Notes under the pieces: model-generated
Seen by the model: the letters and a program-made list of their open reading frames with translations, nothing else
Databases searched by the model: none
What the model was told of the DNA's origin: nothing
Part shown: one piece after another, positions 45,398-55,638 of the stretch
Position numbering within the stretch: position 1 is the first letter of the stretch
Layout: the number at the start of each line of letters is the position of its first letter
Made by a program: the position numbers and the translations under genes
Assembly (NCBI RefSeq): GCF_035046505.1
Contig: NC_089823.1
Span: 798,767-862,766 of the forward strand
Source: Tiliqua scincoides
Lineage: Eukaryota > Chordata > Lepidosauria > Squamata > Scincidae
Reading direction: 5' to 3'
DNA length: 64,000 bases

Positions 45398-46786
45398 CTA
45401 CTCAGAAGCAGCCGATTCTGGACAGGAAGGGTCCCTGAGCCCCGCGGGCACTCCCGCAGAGTACCCCAGACCTTGCAGGCGCAGGGCGAACCAGGGGACC
45501 AGAACCGGTGCTTCTGCGGCCAGGGTCCGTAGGCCCTGCTCCATCTGCACCCAGGCCTGGATGGCCCTGGGGTTGGACATGGCGGCCATCATTTCTGGGC
45601 TCTGCATCTGCTGGGCAAAGTGGAGAATCTGCTGGCGGATTTGTTCCGGCGGCGCCTCAGTCCCTTGAGAGGCCAGCAGTGCGTTCTGCATGAGAGAGAA
45701 CATCATGCGCTTGGTGTAGGCGTTGCACAGATTCACAATCAATGTGGGGATCTCCGCAGCATCTGGGCTTTGGGCACCCCCTGCACCGAACCCTCCTATC
45801 CCAGCAGAGGGCTCAGGGTTGGATGTGGAGGAGGAGTGTCCAAGAGGGCCGGCCAGGGTCTGGAAGAGGCCGCCTTCGTCAGCGCAGCAGCCATGGCTGC
45901 AGATGCTGGTGCAGCTGCGGGAAACGGGAAGCGCCTCCGTGCCTGGCCCCGGGCTCCTCAGGCCGCCTGCCTGCTCTGGGCAGGGACTTCTCCCCAAGGG
46001 GGCGTAAGGGCCAGCAAGGAAGAGGTCTTGTCCTGAGCTCAGCCCCGGCTCCTGGATCTCGCTGTTCAACTGCCTCAGCGGGTTGTCCCCCCCGGGGATG
46101 CTGCTCTGGAGGCCCATCAGGGCCTGGTCTGGACTCTTCAGGTCCTGCAGCTGGTCGGGGTTCCTGGCAAGGTCCACAATCTCCCTCATCTTGTCCAGGA
46201 TCACTCTCATGATGTCCAGGTTGTTGAGGATGTGGCTGATGGCTGGAACCTGCTGCGCCAGCTGCTGCACCTCGGGGTTGGCCAAAATCACCTGCCGCAC
46301 TTTCTGGATGATCCTCTCGGAAGTGGGCACCAGCTGCCACTCTGCCCCAAAGGGGCCGGTCTCCTGGGGGCCCCACGGACTCTGTGAGCCGAGTCTGAAG
46401 GGGGCAGAGGCCACGTGGCTATCAGGCAGCGTCGCGGCACAGACTGCTGCCCTGGGCGCGTAGGGGGGCAGGGGCAACTCTTCCTGTTCTCTCTTCAGAG
46501 ACCGGATCACCAGGTGGACGGTCATTCCATCGCCAACCCCGCACTGCTGGAGGGTGTCGTGATCCTTCAGGATCCTGCCAAAGAAGACCAGCACCAGCTG
46601 GCCGGTCTGGCAGTCAAAGTGCTTGGCAAGCTCCTCCTTGAACTCTTGGATGGTGCTGTCCTCGGGGAGCACGAACTGGGCGCTGGCCCCGGGGGACTTT
46701 GCAGTGACGCAGATGAAGCTGGGCTTGGACGTGATGACGGGGCAGGCTACCGTGGCACCCTCCTGGTCTTTGTCCATTGTGTCCAT
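45398..46786 (-). CDS. UBQLNL: Ubiquilin-like protein without UBA, UBQLNL-like
   Basis: Intronless 462-aa protein. The ubiquitin-like domain spans about 24-96 (LVLVFFGRILKDHDTLQQCGVGDGMTVHLVI). An STI1-like segment at about 155-215 has NPEVQQLAQQVPAISHILNN, followed by the SSIPGGDNPLRQL motif. A second STI1-like part near 370-440 includes ILHFAQQM and LRTLAAEAPVLVPW. It ends without the MGF-containing UBA domain, so it could bind the proteasome through UBL but not ubiquitin chains through UBA. Its position second in the row and UBA-less form suggest UBQLNL, but three-way orthology among UBQLN3, UBQLNL and UBQLN5 needs a tree. An alternative start lies three codons in. The frame is intact; paired CRE-like sites lie 255 bp upstream. 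Confidence 0.8.
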   Translation of the reverse strand: MDTMDKDQEGATVACPVITSKPSFICVTAKSPGASAQFVLPEDSTIQEFKEELAKHFDCQTGQLVLVFFGRILKDHDTLQQCGVGDGMTVHLVIRSLKREQEELPLPPYAPRAAVCAATLPDSHVASAPFRLGSQSPWGPQETGPFGAEWQLVPTSERIIQKVRQVILANPEVQQLAQQVPAISHILNNLDIMRVILDKMREIVDLARNPDQLQDLKSPDQALMGLQSSIPGGDNPLRQLNSEIQEPGLSSGQDLFLAGPYAPLGRSPCPEQAGGLRSPGPGTEALPVSRSCTSICSHGCCADEGGLFQTLAGPLGHSSSTSNPEPSAGIGGFGAGGAQSPDAAEIPTLIVNLCNAYTKRMMFSLMQNALLASQGTEAPPEQIRQQILHFAQQMQSPEMMAAMSNPRAIQAWVQMEQGLRTLAAEAPVLVPWFALRLQGLGYSAGVPAGLRDPSCPESAASE

Positions 46787-47041
46787 GAGGCACGGAGGAG
46801 GCGCTCACCCGGGAGGAACCATGGCCTCTGGCTGAGCGGAGAGGGAACCAAAGGCCGGTTGTCCCCGGGACCGCACTGCTTCAGTGCTGCGGCTGGGGGG
46901 CCCTTTAGAGAGCAACTGGCTGCCCCACACTGCACCTGGCGGGGCCCTCCCTGTCCCTTCTCTTGCTCCCCTCCTCCCTTCCCCCTGAGCCAAGTAGCTG
47001 CTCTCCACACTGCAGGAGGAGTGGGGGGGGGGCTTTCACTG

Positions 47042-47061
47042 TGATGTCACAAATGATGTCA
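47042..47061 (-). promoter_or_regulatory. Paired CRE-like sites, UBQLNL-like promoter
   Basis: On the plus strand TGATGTCA at 47042-47049 and again at 47054-47061, 4 bp apart. The start-proximal copy reads TGACATCACAG toward the gene and lies 255 bp before the start codon. A further CRE/E-box-like cluster (gtgacgtatcacgtgg) occurs at 47296-47311. Confidence 0.7.
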
Positions 47062-48986
47062 CGCCAGCCAGCTGGTGGCTGGCCAAAGGGCCACCTCCCC
47101 CCTCTTTGCATCCAGGTCCTGCTTGGAGCTGGGCCCCAGCCTGTGTGAGGCCTGGAGCTGGGTGAGCCCCTGTTCTCTGCAGAGTAGCTGGCAGAGAGGG
47201 GGAAGGGACGGCTCCAGCTTTGGGGCAGGCAGTGACGGGAGAGGGTCTGTGCTCCTGCTGAAGCTGGAGGAATGTCGGAATGTCACAGCCTACAAGTGAC
47301 GTATCACGTGGCACTTATCACATGGCAACCTGGCCAACGGATGTTTTCACCATGTGGCTGTTTTCACGGTGTCTCTAAGTTGGCTTACTATTCTTTTTAC
47401 GTCTTGTGAAAATGTGAGCTGCTCTGAACATGCAGTGCCCAGGCTCTGGATTCTTTGGATGAGTGACTCCTGGCCCAACCTGAACAAGGGCCTGTGCCAG
47501 CGGAACGCGCATCTTGCCGGTCTGCGCTGTCGCAAGAGCGCGCTTTGTCATTGGGTCATCTGAAACCAAAGAATAAGGCTGGGAACAATGAAAGGGACCC
47601 AGTGGACTCCGGACACCCGCAGGAGAAGAAGCTGCACCTGCATCGCCTCCTTGAGGTCCCTCCCACCACAGCGCCCCCTTCATGGTTTGAAGCCTCCAGT
47701 CCTTACTGTTGGCATTTGCAACCTCTCCTGCACTGGGTTGTCTGCCCCCCCCCCCCGATCATGCCTTCCCCAAGGTCACCTCTCACTGCCTCTGGGCCCT
47801 GCCTGTGCCTGGCTGTGTCCCCTGCCTGCCTCCCTTTTGCAGGCTGCACGCCCCTGCCCTGCCGTCTGTCTTTGTCCACAGCCTTCACGGGGCCGGGCTT
47901 CTGCCCCCTCCCGCCCAGTCACCTGGGTCTGCTCAGCCTGCCTCTGCTCGGAGCTCAGCCCTCTCTTACACTCTGCTGAGGAGACACTGCAGGACGGCTG
48001 AGGTGTAGCAGGGAGTTGCTCCTGTGCACGTGGTTGGAGGAGTGGATGTGCGGGAGAGTTTGCCTGTGCCTGGCACGCACATGGGCCTCGTTCATTGCAA
48101 TGGGTGGGAAGTGTGCAGAGCCAGCTCCGGAAGGGCTCACACTACTATGGTTCACTTTGGTGTCCACAAATGTACCAATCCCACGGGATTCACTTTCTCT
48201 CCACTGGTCCCAGGGAGCTCTGCCCAGCTGCCATTCTTGCCTCTGAGGACTGGGTGTCTGTGTGTCCTCCTGAGACACGGCAGAAGACGCTGCTACTCTT
48301 TGCAGGATCTCCTTGGCTTTCAGAATATGCATCATGTGGTCTAGCTGGGATCACGAATAAATTGCTCAGGAGAATCTGACTGTGGCCCAGCATGTGATGG
48401 CCAAAGTGACGTGCTCAGTTCTCAAGCACACCTGCAACACTGCGGGGGCCACACCGCAAGAGGGACGGAGACCCCCAACCACACTGAAGCACTCTTAGCA
48501 CTGAAGCACTCATACCAATTACGAAGGGGTGTCCCTTTGGTCTGCTGGCACAACCAACTCCCAGCTTCACCCTACGCTGATCTGCCCTGCAAATCCCACA
48601 AGCACCAGAGGCACAAACAAAGCTCCCTCTTGGACATTCAGTGATGCTCGGGAAGGCATGCGGCAGCTCCCCGAGCATCACAGGGTTACCTGGGCATTGA
48701 ATGGCTGTCTAGCTTCCCCCTGCAACACCCTGGAGCCCAAAGCCACCCACTGGTCTACACGTGGGCGTGATGCTTTCCTTGCTCCAGGCCCTCCAGCCAC
48801 CCACAGAATGGGCAAGCTTTCGGCCTTCTTCTACCATCACGCCCCAAAGGCCCTGCTCTCTGGAGCAAGGGAGGCCGTTCAAGCACCACATTCTTCTCTG
48901 CACCCGTGGCTCCTGCAGTGTTAGTGCCTCCCATGCTAAACATTTATCATTTTTTATTTCACTACATAAATTTTTTATTTCACTTC
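47062..48986. other. Intergenic between ubiquilin and CR1 copies
   Basis: No gene, no recognised repeat over 300 bp. Open frames lack domains. Confidence 0.4.
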
Positions 48987-49859
48987 CACGGTCCCTCACC
49001 AAAGGCTACTGAAAAAACTCCACAGTCAGGGAATTAGAGGACAGGTCCTCTCCTGGATTGAGAACTGGTTGGAGGCCAGGAAGCAGAGAGTGGGTGTCAA
49101 TGGGCAATTTTCACAATGGAGAGAGGTGAAAAGCGGTGTGCCCCAAGGATCTGTCCTGGGACCGGTGCTTTTCAACCTCTTCATAAATGACCTGGAGACA
49201 GGATTGAGCAGTGAAGTGGCAAAGTTTGCAGACGACACCAAACTTTTCCGAGTGGTAAAGACCAGAAGTGATTGTGAGGAGCTCCAGAAGGATCTCTCCA
49301 GACTGGCAGAATGGGCAGCAAAATGGCAGATGCGCTTCAATGTCAGTAAGTGTAAAGTCATGCACATTGGGGCAAAAAATCAAAACTTTAGATATAGGCT
49401 GATGGGTTCTGAGCTGTCTGTGACAGATCAGGAGAGAGATCTTGGGGTGGTGGTGGACAGGTCGATGAAAGTGGCGACCCAATGTGCGGCGGCAGTGAAG
49501 AAGGCCAATTCTATGCTTGGGATCATTAGGAAGGGTATTGAGAACAAAACGGCTAGTATTATAATGCCGTTGTACAAATCTATGGTAAGGCCACACCTGG
49601 AGTATTGTGTCCAGTTCTGGTCGCCGCATCTCAAAAAAGACATCCATTATGGGGTACAAGCCATGATGTGTATGTGCAACCTCCTGATTTTAGAAATGGG
49701 CTATGTCAGAAGGCCAGATGCAGGGGAGGGCACCAGGATGAGGTCTCTTGTTATCTGGTGTGCTCCCTGGGGCATTTGGTGGGCCGCTGTGAGATACAGG
49801 AAGCTGGACTAGATGGGCCTATGGCCTGATCCAGTGGGGCTGTTCTTATGTTCTTATGT
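48987..49859 (+). mobile_element. CR1 LINE, RT part and 3' end, internal deletion
   Basis: Carries an intact reading stretch (49069-49812) with the catalytic FADDTKLF box, then jumps from HLKKDI straight to the 3' UTR (ccattatggggtacaagcc), deleting the C-terminal region. It ends in ttcttatgttcttatg. Very similar to the copies at 31.5 and 50.3 kb. Confidence 0.9.
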
Positions 49860-50223
49860 ACATAACACACCCCTCCCCCAAATGCCACGAGCACCGCAGT
49901 CACAAATAAAGCGGCTTCTTCAGCTCCGGAAGGGACTGCTTCCTCTGCTAGAGATCCCTGGAAGCCTTGTTAAGACATCCAGGAGCCACCTGGAGACTGG
50001 TGCTTTATCCTCGTGGCTCCAGGCCAATCCAGGAGGGTCAGCAACCCTACCTATCAAGCCAGAGTCGCCTGAGCTTGGGCACCCAGCAGGGACTCCCCTA
50101 AGCCTGAACCCCCAGCTGGCTCCGCTGCCCCAGGCCCTCCTGCTGTTTGCTCACTGCTGCTGATAAGGGGGCAGGTGGGTGGTGGTTAGCAGAGCGGTGA
50201 AGAACATAAGGCGTTTGACAGGA
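49860..50223. other. Spacer between two CR1 copies
   Basis: About 360 bp of unique sequence; no gene seen. AATAAA occurs at 49904-49909 without an associated gene. Confidence 0.45.
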
Positions 50224-50760
50224 AGTGCCCCAATGATCTGTCCTGGGACTGGTGCTCTTCAACCTCTTCATAAATGACCTGGAGACAGGCTTGAGCAGTG
50301 ACGTGGCTAAGTTTGCAGACGACACCAAACTTTTCCGAGTGGTGACGACCAGAAATGATTGTGAAGAGCTCCAGAAGGATCTCTCCAGACTGGCAGAATG
50401 GGCAGCAAAATGGCAGATGCGCTTCAATGTCAGTAAGTGTAAAGTCATGCACATTGGGGCAAAAAATCAAAACTTTAGATATAGGCTGATGGGTTCTGAG
50501 CTGTCTGTGACAGATCAGGAGAGAGATCTTGGGGTGGTGGTGGACAGCTCGATGAAAGTGTCGACCCAACATGTGGCAGCAGTGAAGAAGGCCAGTTCTG
50601 TGCTCGGGATCATTAGAAAAGGTATTGAGAACAAAACGGCTAATATTATAATGCCGTTGTACAAATCTATGGTAAGGCCACACCTGGTGTATTGTGTCCA
50701 GTTCTGATTGCCGCATCTCAGAAAGGACACAGTGGAAATGGAAAAGGTGCAGAAGGGAGA
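50224..50760 (+). mobile_element. CR1 LINE RT fragment
   Basis: Runs from the LGPVLFNLFINDLETG-type segment through FADDTKLF to HLRKDTVEMEKVQK; both ends are truncated. Continuous frame 50252-50707 ends at a stop where sister copies read Trp. Confidence 0.88.
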
Positions 50761-51165
50761 TGTATGGAAGAAGCAAGCCCTGTCTCATCAGAGCCACCTT
50801 GCAAAGAGCCACCTTCTGCCAGGCACACCTTCTGCCCAGGACCTGCACCATCAGGGGCCAAGTGGGTCTTGCCAGTCCTGGCACATCCACCATGGAATGT
50901 TCCTACTGGGGCACCTCTGCTGGCTCCAGCCAAGCCGACCTTCTGGTGCCAGGCAAACGCCTCTCTGCCTGTACAGAAATGTCCGAAGGTCGCCTGAACC
51001 GGTTTCCGTCTCCGCTGCCCTATTTTCTGGGTGTAATTTTCCCACCTGGCAGTTTTTTTGGCACAACCTTTGAAGCGAACTGTGCCCCAAACCCGCCTTC
51101 CCTGTGTCTGGAAAAGCCCAAACAGAGGCCAACAGCAGAGATTGTTTTTGAAAGATTTAAAGCCT

Positions 51166-51171
51166 TTTAAT
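51166..51171 (-). terminator. Candidate polyadenylation signal of third ubiquilin
   Basis: Minus-strand ATTAAA about 100 bp after the stop codon at 51274, in an A+T-rich stretch. Plausible by position only. Confidence 0.45.
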
Positions 51172-51273
51172 CAGAAACCATGAAATTTCCTCCCTCATGA
51201 AGCTCCAGCATCGGCGCAGCTGCCACCGCCAGGGGAGCCCAGTGCCTCCTCCCGAGGAGACCTCTTGCCTTGT

Positions 51274-52785
51274 CTACATTCTCTTCTGCTTGGGTGACGG
51301 CTGCGCTGAAGAGCCGCGCAGATGACTGGCAGCAGCTTTTGCACCAGCAGGGAAATCAGTGCCCACCAGAAGCTGCAGGATCTGCTGGGCAGGAAACTCC
51401 TGGTGCCCCACTCTCAGTGTGGGGGGCAGCGCATCACAGAGAGAGGTGATGGAGCGGGCCCTGCGGGCAGGCCGGCCGCTCCTGCCATGCCTCCCTGCGG
51501 GCTCATCTGTGGCGAGGGCCTGCAGCCTCTGCTGGATCTCCAGCAGCCCTTGTATCTCCTTGGGGCTCCAGCTGGCCAGAAGGACATCTGTGCTCTGGAT
51601 CTCCTGCAGGAGCGCAGGGACCTGCAGGGGAGCCTGCTCACGGGAGTGCCCGGGGGCTGCGGGGTTCCTCCGGAGCAGCTTAGCCACCAAGTCTGGAGCG
51701 TGGCCCTGCCCCTGCCCGGTGGCACTCCTGCCAGGAGCGCTCACAATGTTTTGCAGGAGGTGCTTGATGATCTGGTGCAGCAGGTTCTTGACAGCTGTGG
51801 AGGCCAGTTGCCCAGCCTCTCCCCGCAAGCTGCCACTCTCTCCCTTGCTGTGCTCATGGCTGCTGGCTGCAGGGCTCTGGGTAGCAGGATGCTTGGGGGG
51901 CCAAGCATGGGGAGAAGGCTGCTGTGCACGGGCAGGAGCTGCCTTTTGGCCAGGGTCGAAGGTTGGGGAGCCCAAAGAGGGGCTGGTCCCAAGCCGCCTG
52001 GGAAGGACTTTTGGCACCGCCTCCAGCCCCTCCACAAACAGGTCTTGCAGGGCACCGTTGTTGTCTCCGCCAGAGACGCTCCTGGGGTAACTCAGGGCCT
52101 GGGGCGGGGACTTGATGATCTCCCGCACAGCAGCCGGGTTCCTGGCCAGCTCCACCACCAACCTCATGCCCTCGGGAGAGCTGAAGACGTGACTGATCTC
52201 AGGGGCTTTCTGCATCACCTGCCGCACCTGGGGGTTGTCGGTGACCAGTTCCTTCATCAGGTCGGGGCTGGAGAGCTTCCTCTGGACAAAGGGGTTTTCC
52301 AAGAGCTGAAGCATCATCTCAGGGTTGGACATCAGCTGGCTCTGGAACTCCGCAAAGTTGGCTGTGTTGAGGCCCAGGCTGGTGGTCAGTTCCTGGAGGC
52401 CTTCACTGGCAAAGGTGCTGCTCCGGGGGGCGCCCGGGTTCACACTGCTGCTCACAGGTGTCGAAGATCCCTGCCTAGAGGGCTGCCCCCGGAGGACCAC
52501 GTAGACGGTGGCATCATTGTCCAGGTGGATCCCATGTTGGCCGAGGCTCTTGTGGTCTTTTAAGATCCGCCCAGCATACACCAGCACCACGTGGTCGGGA
52601 GAAGAGGAGAAGTGCCGGGAAATGTGTTCCTTGAGCTCTCTGACGAACATGTCCTTGCGGACAAGAAACTCTTCCTTCTGCCAGGGAGTCTTCACAACAA
52701 TCCGGACGACTGGAGGCTCCGTGGTGGCTCCAAGGTCAACTCCAGGAATTTTCTGGCTTTCAACCATAATGCTGCAAAGTTTCAA
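51274..52785 (-). CDS. Ubiquilin-like protein without UBA, third in row
   Basis: Intronless 503-aa protein. Ubiquitin-like domain at about 26-99 (VVKTPWQKEEFLV, VLVYAGRILKDHKSL). After a Ser/Pro linker, a segment typical of ubiquilins, LGLNTANFAEFQSQLMSNPEMM, leads to an STI1-type region (about 140-225) with NPFVQRKL and VRQVMQKAPEISHVF, then a Pro/Ala/Ser-rich middle. Helical segments at about 330-460 include LLHQIIKHLLQNI and IQGLLEIQQRLQALATDEP. The C-terminus is basic (PKQKRM), with no UBA. Start could be Met1 (52785) or Met7 (52767). In mammals the locus also has UBQLN5-type genes; I do not assign a symbol. Paired CRE-like sites lie 205 bp upstream. Intact frame. Confidence 0.8.
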   Translation of the reverse strand: MKLCSIMVESQKIPGVDLGATTEPPVVRIVVKTPWQKEEFLVRKDMFVRELKEHISRHFSSSPDHVVLVYAGRILKDHKSLGQHGIHLDNDATVYVVLRGQPSRQGSSTPVSSSVNPGAPRSSTFASEGLQELTTSLGLNTANFAEFQSQLMSNPEMMLQLLENPFVQRKLSSPDLMKELVTDNPQVRQVMQKAPEISHVFSSPEGMRLVVELARNPAAVREIIKSPPQALSYPRSVSGGDNNGALQDLFVEGLEAVPKVLPRRLGTSPSLGSPTFDPGQKAAPARAQQPSPHAWPPKHPATQSPAASSHEHSKGESGSLRGEAGQLASTAVKNLLHQIIKHLLQNIVSAPGRSATGQGQGHAPDLVAKLLRRNPAAPGHSREQAPLQVPALLQEIQSTDVLLASWSPKEIQGLLEIQQRLQALATDEPAGRHGRSGRPARRARSITSLCDALPPTLRVGHQEFPAQQILQLLVGTDFPAGAKAAASHLRGSSAQPSPKQKRM

Positions 52786-52990
52786 TTCTTCCTTCTGGGA
52801 AAAGCCAGAGGCACTTTAGGGTGAGGAGCAGAGATAAGGTTCCTTCACGCTACCCAGTGAAAGTACGACCCAAGGTGGCCCTGCCTTCTCTGCTCCGTCA
52901 CCAGGCAAGCGATGGGTCTCCTCTTCTTCTTCCCCCTCCCCCCCTACCCAGGCGCTCCACACAACCTTCTCATGCGGAATCCCTGGTCTG

Positions 52991-53010
52991 TGAGGTCACC
53001 ACTGAGGTCA
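52991..53010 (-). promoter_or_regulatory. Paired CRE-like sites, third ubiquilin promoter
   Basis: On the plus strand TGAGGTCA at 52991-52998 and again at 53003-53010, 4 bp apart. Toward the gene the start-proximal copy reads TGACCTCACAG, 205 bp before Met1. These also contain AGGTCA half-sites, so a nuclear receptor is an alternative reader. Confidence 0.68.
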
Positions 53011-55638
53011 CTGGCTGACTGTGAGTGATCCCAGATCCCTTGGCACAGTGGCAGAGCGGCTCTGAAGACTCCGCTCCCCCTTCTCCAGACTCCATTCCTG
53101 GAACACTCACAACTGCCGTCACATTCAAAGGTGGACCGTCTGGGACCAGGTTGCCTTCAGGACCGTCTTCTCCCAGGCTGGCCTATCCAACGCTAGAGAC
53201 TCCCTTCCCCACTTGGTGGACACAGTCATGGTGCTGCCCTTGGACGGGAGTCTGCCTGGCGCTGGCCCCCTTTGACCACTACTGCTGCTGCATTGTGCAG
53301 CTTTGTCTCTACTTCTTGTTTCATCTCGGATCAGGTTTTTGTTCTTTGCGTTGTTGTCAGAACTACCTGCTTCTATGATTAGCTTCAGATAAAGGAGTGG
53401 GCCACAGATGCCAGCAGTTTCAGTGGCACCACAAGGGGGCAATGGGGCAGCCCACCTTCAGCGATGCCCCCAGACAGAGGTGTGTCACCGCACCGCCCTT
53501 CAGGGCTCTTTGGGCGGCTTCAGGCCCAGCTTGCTCATGCTGTCACTGTCAACTGTGTTTTTGTCATTCACCTATGAGGAGCGTGCAGTGTCAGGGCCTA
53601 AAGCAGCCCAAAGATTGCTGACGGGGAGTAGGCGTTTGCCCTTAAATCAGTGCGAGAGCCCAGAACATGGTGGCATCCCTCCCCCATTTCAGGGGGCAGA
53701 GCACCTTCAGGCAAGCAGGGGCTCCACTCCCTTTCTCCAGCCCCTCTGCCGGATCTCCCAGCAGAGGGAAGTGCCCCCTTGGGCAGAAGGACTGTGGTTG
53801 CTAAGGGAGCACAAAGGGGGGCAAAGCCACTGCTGAGGACTGCAGTTCTGGTTCCTCCTGGCGCCACCTTGGCAGGAACAGGCTCCTCCCCATGAGGTCA
53901 AAGGAGGGCCCCTCCCCATGTCTGGATCTCTGTCTTGGCACCCCCTGCCCCAGCTGAGACCAACCCTGAACCAGCCGGCCCCTTGCCTCCCCCACTACCT
54001 GCCACGGGCACAAGCTGCACCAGGTCACCTCCCGCCTGGGATGCATCGCCCTGCTCGGCCTTTGAGGGGGCTTCTTGCTGAAGGGGGGGGGCTACTGCTT
54101 TGTGCAGGTGCCTGCTGTGCATGTCCAGGCCCCGGCTCGGGGTGTCTCAGTGGGTGAGGAGAAGAGGTGCCGGGCGACGTGCCCTGTGCCTTGACTCTGA
54201 GAGAACAGCGCTGCCTGCACATGCTGGGGTGCTGTGTCTGTGTTGCTCTGTCACAACTCCCGATGTGCTGTGACAGCTCTCTTGTGTGGTGCGTTCTTCC
54301 AGCCGTGACTGCTCAGGACAGCTTCTTTCCCTTCCATCGAGGGGGTCCCTTGACTGAGGCCAGGTGGGTGACAGCAAGAGGCAGGGCCTTCCCTTTGGCA
54401 GCCCCACAACTAAGCAACTCCCTCCCCTTGAAGGGAGCTCTGCACACTCAGGCAGGTGGTCCTTGGGCTGCCTCCTATAGTGTGGCACGAGGGTCTGTGT
54501 GGCTGTTTTAAAGAGGGGGGCTTGTGCTGCTGTTCTGGATTGTGTTGCGGGGGGGGGGTCTGCATTTTTGTTTTCGTTTTTACTGCTTTATTTGTGTTGT
54601 GCTTGGATCTTACACGACCTTTCTCTTGTTGGGCTATTTTGTGAGGCTCCTGATGATCTGCCCAGCGTTGGTTGAGGCTGTTCTTTCCTGGTTTTCATTC
54701 TTCTGGTTGTGCTGATCAATATTTGATTGTGCTGATTATATGTTGTCCCTTGGACAACACGTAACGCCCCTTGGACACCCGGTTGTGGGGGGGGAGGCAG
54801 GGTAGCAGATGGATGAAAACCATGAGCTTGTGTACCCTCCTGGTCAGTCCCTTCCGGAATGGGAGCAGACCCAGCCCAGGCCGAGCCCACCAGAGCCCAC
54901 AGTGGTTTAGCCAGGCGGATTCTGCTGGCCTGGATTCCAGGCTTTCTCTGCACTTCTCGTGTAAATCCAGCCAGGCCAGCCCACCAAACGCCTGCCTCGG
55001 GGAGCTCCCAAGACAAGAGACCTGCACCCTGGTGCCCTCCTTTGCACCTGGCTCCTCCCCTCCCCCCATTCCTGCAGGGGTCCATGCAGGCACAAGAGAA
55101 TGCTTCTGCGGGTTGTGCACCACTGAGAGGCGCGTGGATGCCAGCAATGGGCATGGAGGGGGTTGTGCAGTGCACCCTTCCCAGGTTTTATTTTGAACAT
55201 AGCTTCAGGAAAACAAGCTGTAGAGGCAGGCACAGCGGCACCTGATCAGCAGCTGTGCCCAAGTTCCTGGGACCAGCAATAAGGACCGGGCTGCTCCCCT
55301 CAGCAGAACCGCGGGCGTGAGCAGCAGGACGGCGTGGACTGCGACCCCTCAGTGTCAGAAAGTCCAGCTGCTGGTGGTGAAGAGCTTCGCCCACACTTGA
55401 GGACAGAGAAGCCGCAGCGCATGCAGAAGTGGGAGGGGGCTAAGCCGGCTCTGAAAGCCACTCCTGGTCACGCTTGCGTGCAGATCCCGGGAAGAGCGGC
55501 CCAGCCAGTCCTGCTTGCTCTGCACTCTGGGCCCCTGCAAAGCGCACTCCTCTTCCTGCCTGGTTCTGCCTGGTGGGTGTTCTGCCTGGTGGGTGAGCGA
55601 CCTTCAGTCAAGGCTCTTCCCAGGGGCCGCATCAGGAC
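53011..55638. other. Intergenic between ubiquilin and OR52-like gene
   Basis: No gene or long repeat recognised; T-rich around 54.5-54.7 kb. It includes the unmarked 3' flank of the minus-strand OR gene. Confidence 0.4.
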
